Shown in pieces: positions 21,261 through 32,030 of a stretch of DNA of 64,000 nucleotides. A program made the position numbers and the translations under genes. The stretch is from positions 144,498,091 to 144,562,090 of the forward strand of contig NC_081406.1 in the NCBI RefSeq assembly GCF_030272615.1, written 5' to 3'. This DNA comes from Cryptomeria japonica (Eukaryota > Streptophyta > Pinopsida > Cupressales > Cupressaceae). The notes below the pieces were generated by a model, which saw only the letters and a program-made list of their open reading frames with translations, searched no databases and was not told the DNA's origin. Each line of letters opens with the position of its first letter. Within the stretch, counting starts at the first letter, position 1.

Positions 21261-23069
21261 AATGATCATGTAGAGAATGAACAAGAGGGTCAGAGTGTTC
21301 CCTTGCAACAATCTAAGAAGGATCATCTTCATCAAAGAGGAGATGAATATCATCAATAATGTCTCCCAAATATGCAATGTAGGACTCCACAAACAAACCT
21401 GCAATGTCTATCAAGTAATCATCCCACGAAACTGAAGCTGGAAGACATGAGATATCATGTTGCACTGAATCATATGAAGGCAAAACTATCACACTATCTG
21501 CATCATCAGGTGCAATAGATGATGTGATATCAATAGGAGGAGATGAAACACAATGCTCAAGAACGGTGTCACATGTGAGAATCCCCAAGTTCTAGTACCC
21601 AAATCTCTCCTCAAAATCTGAATCATCACAAGAAGTATGATCATCATGTGTAGAATCATCATATGTGAAATCATCATCATCAACAAAATCTGAAAAGGAG
21701 TATAACCGAGATGCATCATCAACCACCCCAGTCGCAATGATAGCTCTAGTCTCCAAGTCTCTAATGAAAATTGACTCAGGTGTGAACTCCACAACTCTCT
21801 TAGTTGCGCCATGTGTGATTTGATAGATGGAAAGGAGATTATTTGTCAAATGGGCTACACAAAACACATCATTCAAGGAGTTATCCCCAATAGCAATAGT
21901 TCCTTTCCCAATCACATCCATGTATTTGTGATTGCCCATCAAAATCTATGGCATGGTGCAAGGCTCAAATGTAGAGAACATAGACTGTGAAGATACCATA
22001 TGATGAGAAGCCCCTGAATCTAGAAGCCATTTCCCTGAATCATGACTTGTAGTAGCACGAAGAGATTTCCTTTTCTTGTCACAAAAGAGTGAGTCTTCCC
22101 ACTTGTAGAAGCCATGAATGCTTTCCCTTTTCCTTTTGATTGTGAGGAAGTAGAAGTTGATGAATCATCCTTCTTGTAGACATTAGGCAAAACAATGTTA
22201 TTCTTTTTGAGGATGTGTGTGAGCTCATCAATCTTCTTAGAATGGCAATGACGCTCCTCATGACCAAACTTTTTACAATAGGCACAAGTAGGTCTCTCCC
22301 TTTTTGGTGAATTGTCCCTCTTGGAAGAGGATGAATCTTCTTTTTGTGGAGAAGGTGATGCTTTGTCCTTAGGCTCTTATTGCCATTTCTTCTTGTTTGA
22401 GTTATCCTTTCCTTTGATTTCCTTTGTTCCCTTGATTTTCCACTAATGCTTGAGACTTAGAAGCCTTAAGAATGCCCATGCTTATCAACTTAGTTTATTT
22501 CATCATCAACATTTTGGCGAAAGCATCAAATGTAGGCATTGTGTAGCTTGAACCCATTGTCATCCTATGAGTTTGGAAACTAGAAACAATGCTGCATATT
22601 CTTGTGGAAGTTTGCCCATCAAATTGAAGATCAATTGAGTATCCTTCTTATCGATGCCACAATATTTGAGTTGTGCCCTCAACTCTTTTGCCTTAGTGAA
22701 ATAATCTTGTATAACATCAAATTTCTGTGGATCTAACATGGTGAGATCACTATCAATTTGATATCCCCTAATCTCATCAACTTAACCATACAAGTCTTGA
22801 AACTTTTGCCAAGCATCCTTGATTAGAGTACATTTCTCAATATGAAAAATGAGATCCTTTGATACATACTTTCTTAAGGTACCAATTGCCATGATATTTT
22901 TAGTGAGCCAATCCAAGTGACCAACTGGATCAACCTTAGGATCAGCGGGAGCAACAATAGTTCCATCAATATAACGAGTTAGTCCTTTTTCCATGAGTTT
23001 ACTCCATGCATCAATTTTCCAAGTAGCATAATTATGAGGAGTTAAGAGAGGAAACTTAGAAGAACCCAT
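21261..23069 (-). pseudogene. Gag-protease polyprotein of TR-GAG2, frameshifted
   Basis: It begins at ATG 23069 (MGSSKFPLLTPHNYATWKID) and follows TR-GAG1 closely. A stop lies at 22782, a single-base loss near 22590, and further stops follow. The zinc knuckle CAYCKKFGHEE is near 22270. The protease site is the intact form LLDSGASHHM near 22020, unlike the DSR of TR-GAG1. The last part (21592-21942, then 21313-21588) keeps LTNNLLSIYQITHG, the Asp-rich stretch and the conserved tail. It is inactive but useful for reading the ancestral sequence. Confidence 0.85.
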
Positions 23070-23890
23070 AGTAGCAAAAAGGAAGGAACACAAGAGCACA
23101 AAAAGAACAAGAGACACCCCCCCAAATTCAATTAATCAAAGTGTGCCCTCCCCCCACCAAAAAAAAAAAAAAAAAATTGAAGATTTTGGTGCTTTATATG
23201 TAGTGCGTATACAATAGGGCACTTGCAAAACAAGGCAAGGTAGACTTCTGATTTCAAATTTTACTACTTCTCAAAATGAGATATAAGAGAGTTCAACAAA
23301 TACTGCTAGTGATCTAAACTGAGATCCAAGCAAAATACAAGTACCAAATAGGCCAAAAAATGACCAAATACTGAAAGTACAATTTCTACTCAAAATCAAT
23401 GTAAACAAATGGCATATTATGGAATTAGACAAAAAATTATGCACTTTCAGAAGAAAAAAAATGGCACCTAAAAAGGAGTCCATATGAGCCCAAACGAAGC
23501 CTCCAAAGTTGTAGAATCGAGATTTCATGATTTTAGAAAAACCTGTATCCGAAAATCAGAAAACTCCTGCACCAATGTACAGATCACAAAATTCTACCCC
23601 AAAACAAGAAAAAAAATTTGAAAAAGGAGTTTGGATGAGTGAGATATCACTATTTGAAAATTGTCTGCAAAATTACAATTTCTGGAAAATTTTTGTTGCA
23701 GCTTCAAACTTCAAATGCCTCTAGATTTGGCCTTCGAAGTCCGATTTGGATGAAACAAAAGAAAAAACTGACTTTCTTGGACCTCCTCAATCCAATGGTA
23801 ACCTCAAATTTGACCCATCAAGCTTCAAAATGCAAACCCCAAATAACATCAAATTTTTCTCTCAATTAGCAAACCAATGACACTCTAATG
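23070..23890 (-). other. TR-GAG2 leader
   Basis: Non-coding. It includes a C-rich then A-rich tract at about 23146-23177, at the same place as in TR-GAG1. No supported gene. Confidence 0.6.
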
Positions 23891-23902
23891 GCTCTAATAC
23901 CA
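23891..23902 (-). other. Primer binding site of TR-GAG2 (tRNA-iMet)
   Basis: TGGTATTAGAGC on the minus strand, directly beside the LTR end at 23903. Confidence 0.85.
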
Positions 23903-24382
23903 TGTGAGATTTATCAAGAGGTGATGGAAAGAACAAATAAGAGAGACAAAATATAGTACAAGAATAAACTCTATTCTCATCAATAGATAAATGATCAATA
24001 GATCAATAGTTGTTCATACAATGAATGTGGGTCTGCATATATAGGCAAGGCAATATGGATATGTGAGCACACAAACATGACATGTGGCTCAAAAAGAAAC
24101 AAGAGTAGGTAGGAAATAGGTGTGGTAGGTAAGAGAAACAATAAAATATTCCACATGAGGTTGATCACCCACCGAAGGTGGAATTATCACTCCACAATAA
24201 GTGGATATGATAAAGTAGTAACAAGATCACACCATAAAAGGTGGAAATTCTCCTACACACACTATCTCAATGTGGCACAAACACCCAAGTGTCTCATACC
24301 CAAACTACTATGAAATGCATTTCCTAAGTAAAATTAAGTAAGGTCTAATAATATCCATGATGAATAATTATTTACACCAACA
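23903..24382 (-). repeat. 5' LTR of TR-GAG2
   Basis: 480 bp, family ends intact. The TATA motif CTATATATGC is at 24035-24044 on the minus strand. Confidence 0.9.
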
Positions 24383-24537
24383 GTGTTGAAGGAAACCTTG
24401 TAACCATATCTAAGTGAATAATGTACACACATGACAAATTTACACTTAACAATCTAATTCAATGCAAAAGAGATGGCCTAAATGCTTGGGTGAGTATGTA
24501 ATTTTTCAAATGAACCCACAACTACAAATGTGAATTC

Positions 24538-24630
24538 GTACCTAAATAGGTGATTGTGCATCTAAACAAGTGAATGTGCACCTGAACAAGTCAATGGACA
24601 CCTAAATAGGCAAATGCACACTTGAATAGG
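24538..24630. repeat. Degenerate 20-bp tandem repeat, about 4.7 units
   Basis: Successive units begin GTACCTAAATAGG, GCATCTAAACAAG, GCACCTGAACAAG, ACACCTAAATAGG and ACACTTGAATAGG, each 20 bp apart. About 70% of positions agree by eye. Confidence 0.8.
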
Positions 24631-25404
24631 AAAAAAAATGAAAACAAAGGTGAATTTCACCTTATCGAGGTGAATACTTTTAAGGATAACTTACATATGA
24701 GTTAAGGTGAATCCAATATATGTTTTGGTGAATGTACATATTTGGGACTTGATCAAATACATTCATAGATAGGAAAATCTTCTATGTGGATAGGCAAATA
24801 TGCTTCTTTGATAAGTGAATATGTAAGGTATATCTACTTTCTAGTTTATTCCATTTTAACTAAGATTTTTCATGATTTTCATTGAATTAATCTATTTATT
24901 TGCTCCAAAAAAATTAATCATAGGCTACACTCACAAAGCTTTTTAAGCAAGGGGTCACAGGCGTCGCTCTCTGAGCTAACAATTATTTTTGTATCACTTT
25001 GGCATCTATAATATTCATTGTGTAGCCTGAAATCGACTAAATACAAAATCATAAACTGCTAACTCCATCTTTTGTAGGTTCGTGACCAAAGACTATTTTT
25101 ATCACTAATCTAGGAACACTTCAAATTTTCTAAAGGAGTGATTAACCTTATTTATTGTGTCTTGAGTCCTTTGTTAATATATGATCTTTCCTTGCACCTT
25201 TTGGTGAGCTTGGGTATCAAAAATTATAGATCAACCTACGTCTTTTTTTGTTATCCTAAGAGTGATAGCTCGCACATATATTGTCTCTTTTTATTTCATA
25301 CAAGTTTGGAGATCATAAACACCTAGTATATCCTTCCATTAAGGAAGCCTACTTAGGTATTTCATCACCCCAAGGGACGAACTCAACTACATGAACCAAT
25401 GGGG

Positions 25405-25422
25405 TATATAAAGGGGGAGAAA
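25405..25422 (+). promoter_or_regulatory. TATA-box-like site without an ORF
   Basis: GGGGTATATAAAGGGGGAG is a textbook plant TATA context. No conserved reading frame follows within 600 bp. It may be the promoter of an unrecognised solo LTR. Low certainty. Confidence 0.35.
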
Positions 25423-26070
25423 GAATTTGCACCCCAATCTAGTCACTTCATGTTTTAGTGAAGCTTTGATACTTAGGCAATACCAGGATTAGAGTGCAAG
25501 GTTAATTTGAGTGGGTTAACTGACATTCTCAATCCATACTTGTAACAAGAAAGTGTTCACATATGTGCCTCACATACACCCGTGGTATTTAAAGGACTTG
25601 AATAGGTATATGTATATCCTAGCATAGGATTCTTTCAATTGTTAGTTAGTGTTGTGTAGGGGATGCATATCATACCCTAAAGCTACTCATGACGAACCTC
25701 TAATTGTTGAGATATGATACACTAGGGATTTCTTGTAAGTGTTTCTTGTTAATATAATTCTTGTGTGTGTGGTTGTCCTTTCCTATCCAACATCTATTAC
25801 ATAGTATTGGCATTTATGTTGTGTGCTTACATTAATTATCACTCTCACCAAATTGATCATAGGCTTATGCATGTATTTCTAGTGTGTCTTCTTGTGACAA
25901 TTAATGTATATCTTAATTCAATTCACTCTATGTCTCACCTCTAATATTTATTTTTTATATCTTAGACCTTTTTCCAAATTAGTTTATCATCCTCTAGTGA
26001 ATCTATTATCCTTAAAGAAAACCACCCTATTCTTGGGTGAATATGTTATCTTTACTGTGAATCCATCATA

Positions 26071-26773
26071 TTCTTAAGGTGACATTAACCTTGCAAATTA
26101 TTTGTCATTAATGTGTCTCCACATTCTTTGTAAAGTGTTCCCTAGGACATGAAAGGAAAAATATTTAATAGTTGTACTTTATGGAAAAATTGCAGTTACA
26201 TTTTCAAGAGTGATCTTGTAATAGTGATAAGGATAAGTCAAAATAGATAAAATCCACTCTCTTAGGCATGCACATTCAAGAAGTTAAATATTTGAGTGGA
26301 TATGGGTTAGGTTCCCATGTTGAATCCATTTTGATTAATATTTTATTATGTGTCATGGCTATCCACTTTTCTAGGTGTGGGTTTTTGCAGGTGGTTTTCT
26401 ACCTCTTGTTTCAAATTACCACTATGGTTTTCTCTCCTTCTATTTACTATAGATTGGAACCATTGAATATTATTTTTGTATGAGTTATTTGTAGGTATCC
26501 AGGTGTTGTTGGGTTTGGTTAGAGAAATGCAGTGTATTGTTGTAGTTGTCTCTCTTTTAAAGATTAATCATATATACTTGCCCTCATTTTCTAGTGGAGT
26601 TTTATCTTGAAAGGGTTTCTCCAAATAAATATGACGTCTCAATTGGTTTTTGATTTTAATATTTTGTTAAATGTTGCAATCACTTAATTATTTAATATTT
26701 GGTAATCTATTTTTAGATTCACAATCACATAAATAATTTAATATTGCAAGCTTTCTTCGCTTTGTTTTCAACA
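26071..26773 (+). repeat. 5' LTR of the 26-31 kb Copia
   Basis: It shares GTGACATTAA.CTTGCAAAT, AAAGTGTTCCCTA.GACATGA, TTGTACTTTATGGAAAA and ACTTGCCCTC.TTTCT blocks in order with 30829-31560. It ends TTTTCAACA. The exact start is uncertain by about 10 bp. Confidence 0.8.
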
Positions 26774-26775
26774 TT

Positions 26776-26787
26776 TGGTATTAGAGC
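26776..26787 (+). other. Primer binding site (tRNA-iMet) of the 26-31 kb Copia
   Basis: TGGTATTAGAGC, two bases after the LTR end. One change from the usual initiator-Met complement. Confidence 0.8.
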
Positions 26788-26898
26788 CAACAATTCTGTT
26801 GAGAGGGGGACACCTTTCTCTTTAAGTGTTGAAGGTTTTTTTTCTATAGGAGGTTGTTTTATATGATCTTTTTCATGTTTAAAAAGAGAATTAAAAAC

Positions 26899-27603
26899 AA
26901 TGGCTTCTACTTCTCACACATATACTAAAAAATTCAATGGCACCAGCTATGAGATGTGGAAACTCAAGATGGAAGATTTTTTGGAAGAAAGAGATCAATG
27001 GTTATCAATTTCACTAGAGACAAAGCCATATACCATGATTGATGAAGATTGGGATAATTTGTAAAAGAAGGAACAAGGAACCATTCAATTGTGTCTTATA
27101 GATTTCGTCATCTTGAATGTCTCTACAGAAGACACTGTATACAAGTTGTGGAAGAGGATAGTATTTACCAAACTAAAAGTTTGTCTAATAAGTTATACCT
27201 TAAGAGAAGGTTATATTCTTTAAAATAAAATATTATTTAATTGTAGAGAATTTAATCTAATTTTAAGTCAAATTGCATAAATAGATATTAAGATAAAAGA
27301 TGAGGTTAAGTGTATCTTATTGCTTTTCTCTTTTCTTGAATCTTGGGAAAATATAATCATTGCCATAAGTGACGTAATGCAAATTTGAAGGTGGATAACC
27401 CCATTTATATAGTTATTTTAGAAGAGATGAGGAGAAAGTCAATAAATATTGGCTCTCAAGATTCCTTGCATGTGCGGGGAAGGTCCAAAGAGAAGGGGCC
27501 TAAGGGGATAAAAACAGGTATAAGTCTAAAGGATGCTCTAACACCTTCAAAAAGAGTAAAGTGTTGGAATTGTGGTAAGAGGGGGCATGTGAAAAAGGAG
27601 TAA
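26899..27603 (+). pseudogene. Copia gag with zinc knuckle
   Basis: From ATG 26899 (MASTSHTYTKKFNGTSYEMW) one frame runs to 27603, with several internal stops. It has the UBN2-type gag start KFNG..Y..WKLKMEDFL and ends in the CCHC knuckle CWNCGKRGHVKKE at 27562-27600, whose last ligand Cys is lost. A frameshift follows before the protease frame. Confidence 0.8.
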
Positions 27604-27631
27604 ATTTAAGAAAAATATTGTTGACTCGTCC

Positions 27632-28135
27632 ATGGAAAATTCTTCCAATGATGATTTTAATGCTTTTCTTATTTCATCTAACATTATTAGTAATGATGAT
27701 TGGCTTATTGATTTAGATCGCTCCTACCACATGAACCCTTGTAAGGAGTGGTTTTCATCTTATAAAGAATATGATGGGGAAGAGGGTTTCATTGGTGACA
27801 ACAATACAAAGAAGATTATTGATAAGAGTAAGGTAAATTTGTGTTTCAATGATCGGGAGATAAAAACTCTTGATATTGTTTTGAATATTCTGAGACTTGG
27901 CAAAAATCTTCTTTTCATGTCCAAGTTGAATGATTATTGAATGTATGTAACATTTGACAAGTCTGGTTGGAAGTTGGTAAGAGGTAATTTGTTGATAATT
28001 AAAGGATCTCAAATAGGAAATTTGTTTAAGCTAAATGCCTCTACTTTTTGTAACTCTACCAATGTAACTGGCACTAAAAATGCATGTATGTTGACGCACA
28101 ATAGATTGGGTCACACTGGTAAAAAATCTCTTTAG
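27632..28135 (+). pseudogene. Copia protease and pre-integrase segment
   Basis: The frame at 27632-27940 contains WLIDLDRSYHMNPCKEWF, corresponding to WLIDSGASYHMTP. The catalytic DSGA is DLDR, so it is inactive. It continues with LGKNLLFMSKLND. A stop separates it from 27941-28135, which carries the pre-integrase phrases KLNAST and THNRLGHTGKKSL. Confidence 0.8.
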
Positions 28136-28259
28136 ACCATTATAAATAAAAATTTGTTGATGGTATTTTTTATTATTTTATTGGTCAAAAAAATTTATAA
28201 CATTTTTTGTTTGGTAAATATAATAGATCATCTTGTCCTAAAGGAGTTTATAAGGCAAA

Positions 28260-28850
28260 CATATCATTAGAAATTTTCCATTCAAATGTATGTGGTCCAA
28301 TGCATGTTGATCCTTTGGGTAAATCTTGATATTATGTTTTATTCATTGATGATGTCTCAAGATACAATAGTTTAAATTATGAATTCTAAATATGAGGTTT
28401 TCAGTAGTTTTAAGGAATTTGAGGCTTCATTGACAAGCAATTAGATTATGAGATAAAAGAGTTGAGATCTAACAAAGGGGGTGAATATTGTTTTAGGGAA
28501 TTTGATGAGTGTATTGTTCGATAAAAGACTACTCCTTATACTCCCTAATAAAATGGGATGGCAAAAAGAATGATCAGAACCTTAATAGAAAAACCTAGGA
28601 GCTTGTTAAGTGGTGCTAAGATTGATAGATTCTTATGGGAAGAATTTTTGGGTACTACATGTTATTTAATTAATACATCACCCCATTCAACTCTTATTGA
28701 TAAAACTCCTTATGAAGTGTGAATAGGAAGAAAATATTTAGTTTCACACTTAAGATTCTTTGGTTGTGAGGCTCTTGTTCATTTTCCTTAAGAGAAGAGA
28801 TCAAAACTAGATCCAAAAGTTCAAAATACATCTTTGTTGGATATGGCGAG
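28260..28850 (+). pseudogene. Copia integrase core, degraded
   Basis: Broken plus-strand reading: EIFHSNVCGPMHVDPLGKS, FIDDVSRY, LRSNKGGEYCFREF, TPYTP..NGMAKRMIRTL, CYLINTSPHSTLIDKTPYE. The catalytic Asp of LRSD is Asn and the catalytic Glu of GVAER is Lys. Two stops sit where QQ normally follows TPYTP. Confidence 0.8.
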
Positions 28851-29129
28851 AATGTACAAATTGTGAGCTTTGAACTCTTTAACCCATAAATTGATCTTTT
28901 AGAGATGTGATTTTTCAGGGAGTTTAGAGCTTACTTAGGTGAAGATAAAGACATTGCACTTCAAGACAAATATTGAGGTGCATGAAGATGCACATTAGAT
29001 GAACAATTAGATGGATCTTAGAATGATGGATAATAAGAAGACATTTCAAAGACTTTAGATGATGTGCAAGATGAACACATAGAGGAAGATGAATAGGTAG
29101 ATCTTATTACCCCTACCTTGAGGAGGTCC

Positions 29130-30020
29130 ATGAGGCAACAAAATCTAGTTGACAGGTATATCCCACCAAATTTTCATTGTGTATTTGGTTTGTTGAGTAT
29201 TGATGATGAACCTAGATATTTTAAGGAGGCTCTCTCTTTAGAGGGAAGTAAATTTTGGATGTAGGCCATGCAAGAGGAGATGATGGCCTTGGATACTTGT
29301 GACTCTTGGGATCTTGTTAGTTTTCCCAAAAGAAGGAACCCACTTGATTCAAGTGGGCATTTAGAAATAAGCTTAGAGAAAATGGTTGGCTAGAGTGATA
29401 CAAGGCCAGACTAGTAGCCAAGGACTACTCCTAAGGAGGTAATTGATTTTAGTGAAATTTTCTCTTATATTGCTAAATTGAGGTCTTTATTATGTTTCTA
29501 TTGTCTATTGTCGTTTCTTATGCTTTTGAGATCGAGAAAATGGGTGTTAAAAATACTTTCTTGCATGAGAATCTTGAGGAGGATATTTATATGTGACAAC
29601 TTGATGATTTTGTTGTGAAAGAAAAAGAACAATTGGGTTCCAGTTTAAAAAGGTATTTGTCATGTTTTGACACAATCGCCTAATATCTATGTTTTTGCAT
29701 TGAATTTTTATGCTTTGTCATTGAAGTTAGGTTATATGAGGAGAGATGAGGATCATTATGTTTATATTAAGGTTATTGATGATCATATACTAATTATTGT
29801 CTTTTATTTTGATGACATGTTTATTGGTAACAACAAGGTGATAATTAGAGAACTCAATAGTCAATTTTTTGGGACATTGATATGAATGATTTGGTGGCTA
29901 TAAAATATATTCTTGAGAAGGAGATTAGTAAAGATCATGTTCACATAAATCATTGGTTAAGCTAGAGTAATTATTTTGATACTACTTTGCAAAGGTCTAA
30001 TATGCATGACTATAAGTTAG
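29130..30020 (+). pseudogene. Copia reverse transcriptase, degraded
   Basis: EGSKFWM.AMQEEMMALD near 29250 starts the RT domain, followed by YKARLVAKDYS, AFEIEKMGVKNTFLHENLEEDIYM and, in another frame, LIIVFYFDDMF near 29810, equal to the LLLYVDDML catalytic motif with one Asp pair retained. Multiple stops and frameshifts. Confidence 0.75.
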
Positions 30021-30299
30021 TTAGTATTCCATTTTTGGTTGGTACTAAATTGATTTTAGATATCAGTCTGAGTTTTGATGATAATTTTAAGAATATTTGT
30101 AAGCTTATGCTAGTGTCATTGGGATTTTAATGTATGCAATGTTTTCACTAGGGCAGATATACCCCAAACAATAGGAATTTTAAGCATTTTTTTCTAATCG
30201 TGGTAAAGAGCACTGGACCTTTGTTAAGAGGGTGTTTAGATATTTGTGAAGTAGTTCTAATTACTATTTGGTTTTTCATGGTATTTACAATATGGTTAA

Positions 30300-30760
30300 T
30301 TCATTTTATACAAGGATTTGTTGATACAGATTAGGTAGGTGACTTAGATAGTTGAAGGTCCACTAGTGGTTATGTACTCACTTTGTTTGTAGGAGCAATG
30401 AGTTATATGAGTAAGAGGTATTCCAAATTTATTTTTCTACCATCGAAGTGGAGTATATTATTGCTACATGTGTCTCTAAGGAGGTAGTATGATTACAAAT
30501 ACTTGGTGTTGGTATTGGTCTTTATTGTAGGATCTGATGTGACAATCAAAGTATTATTTGTTTAGCCAAGAATCCTATCTATCATGCTCATACTGAGCAT
30601 GTTGATGTTTAGTATCACTCTATGCAAGATTTTTTTTAGAATGGTAAGGTCTTGATAGAGAAGGTTGACACTTAAGACAATGTTGTAGATTCTCTTACAA
30701 ATCCAATTACCACAACAAAGTTCTCTATGTGCAGGAAGGTCATGGGCCTTGATCACTATA
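30300..30760 (+). pseudogene. Copia RNase H, degraded
   Basis: The plus-strand translation has RSTSGYVLTLF, then a MSYMSKRY phrase, followed by eroded versions of the CDN.S and RTKHI motifs (GVGIGLYCRI near 30510 and an AHTEH phrase near 30590). The order agrees with Copia RNase H directly before the polypurine tract. Confidence 0.65.
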
Positions 30761-30828
30761 CTTAATTTTATTATTTTATGTAAGATCTTTTAGATGTAGT
30801 TGCAATGTATAATTTCAAGTGGGATAAT

Positions 30829-31560
30829 TTTAGGATAAAGTGACATTAATCTTGCAAATCTATGTCATTCATGTGCCTTCATGTTCTTTGGAAAGTGTTC
30901 CCTAAGACATGACAAAAAATATTTCATAGTTGTACTTTATGGAAAATTGTAATTGTACTCTTAAGAAGTGATCATGTAAAAATGATAAGTCAAAATGGAT
31001 GAAGTTCACTCTCTTAGGCATCCACATTGGGATATGAAGAGTCATGCTTTAGGTGCCTAAGATTGGGAAGTTAAAGGTTGCCTATTGGATCTAAAGAGCC
31101 ATCAAAGAGTTACAAAGCATTCTGAGAAGCTAAATATTTGAGTGTCTATGACTTAGATACCCATGTTGGATCCATTTGGAAGAAATTAATATTTTGTTAT
31201 GTATCATGGATTTCCACTTTCCTAGGCGTGATTTTTTGCAAGTTGTTTTTTGCATATTGTTTTAGGTTGCCACTGTGGTTTTCCCTCTTTTGGGATTTCT
31301 ATAAATTGGAGTCATCACATAGTAGTTTTGTATAAGTTATTTGCTAGCATTCAAGTGATTTCAAGTTTGGTTGGAGAAGTGAAGAAAAGTGTATATTTAT
31401 ATTTATCTCACTTTTGAATATTAATAATATACTTGCCCTCTTTCTCTAATGGGGTATTTTCTTGAAAAGGTTTCTCCATATAAATCTAGTGTCTCTATTT
31501 TCAGATTTGTAATCAAATAAAGAAGTTAATATTCCAAGATTTCATCACCTTTTTTTAATA
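30829..31560 (+). repeat. 3' LTR of the 26-31 kb Copia
   Basis: About 730 bp, parallel to 26071-26773. The end is eroded (TTTTTTAATA for TTTTCAACA). A CTATAAATTGG motif near 31300 is a plausible TATA box. Confidence 0.8.
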
Positions 31561-32030
31561 GTTATCAAGTTTCATCCATCCACCCTTTAATGAACTCACC
31601 TTATTCTTGGGAAAATTTTCTCCTTGTTAAGAAACTCCACCCTATTTTTTAGAGAATCAATATCCTCATCATCCTTATTCCTCTAATTTTTAAGTTTTTT
31701 CCATCCATCCTCAAGAAATTCCACCATATTCTTGAGGAAATCTCAAATGCCTTAGGAAAATTTTTCTTTTCCTTGGTTGAATCCACCTTTTCATAATCCC
31801 TAGCTCTCTGCCAGTTAGGTCTTGTCCATTCATCCTTGGGTGGATTTTCCATGCTATTTGGTGAATATGCTTCCTCTTAGGTGAATCAACCATGTCACCT
31901 TTCTCTATCCTCAATACATTCATCAATCTGTAAATGAGTCTACTTATAATCCATCGAGGTGAATTTTCTCTCATTTAGGTAAATCCACCCTAATCTTAGG
32001 CAAATTCACTCCCATCTAAAATCCAAAGAT
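31561..32030. repeat. Degenerate GTGAATCCACC-type repeat tract
   Basis: Variants of TTAGGTGAATCCACC recur at irregular 25-45 bp spacing on the plus strand, and similar motifs stand on the far side of the Copia element at 25990-26060. The copies are too divergent for a firm consensus by eye. Confidence 0.45.

Larger units (their letters stand above)
20077..24382 (-). mobile_element. TR-GAG2: second gag-protease-only Copia element
   Basis: LTRs at 20077-20568 and 23903-24382 and a perfect 5-bp target duplication, GTGTT (20072-20076 and 24383-24387). Same orientation, primer site type, polypurine tract and gene order as TR-GAG1. The interior is 3.3 kb against 4.1 kb, mostly because the GC-rich leader block is absent. 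Again no integrase, RT or RNase H is present. The two copies being alike shows that this compact structure is the family's normal form and not an accident in one copy. Confidence 0.9.
24388..26070. other. Spacer with tandem repeats and an orphan promoter-like site
   Basis: No gene. It holds a 20-bp tandem array (24538-24630), scattered AGGTGAAT-type repeats to about 24830 and again at 25990-26060, and a strong TATA motif at 25408 with no ORF behind it. Confidence 0.5.
26071..31560 (+). mobile_element. Full-structure but dead Copia element
   Basis: 5' LTR (26071-26773), primer site, gag, zinc knuckle, protease, integrase, RT, RNase H, polypurine tract (about 30814-30824) and 3' LTR (30829-31560) follow in the Copia order on the plus strand. 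The LTRs are visibly diverged, and the 3' copy keeps a block near 31030-31120 that the 5' copy lacks. Every domain carries stops. I could not find a convincing target duplication. The flanks on both sides contain GTGAATCCACC-type degenerate repeats, so the element went into a repeat array. Confidence 0.85.

Noticed and set aside
24388-24830. CRISPR-like array
   Set aside because: The repeats are directly adjacent 20-bp units without spacers, in plant DNA. It is a minisatellite.
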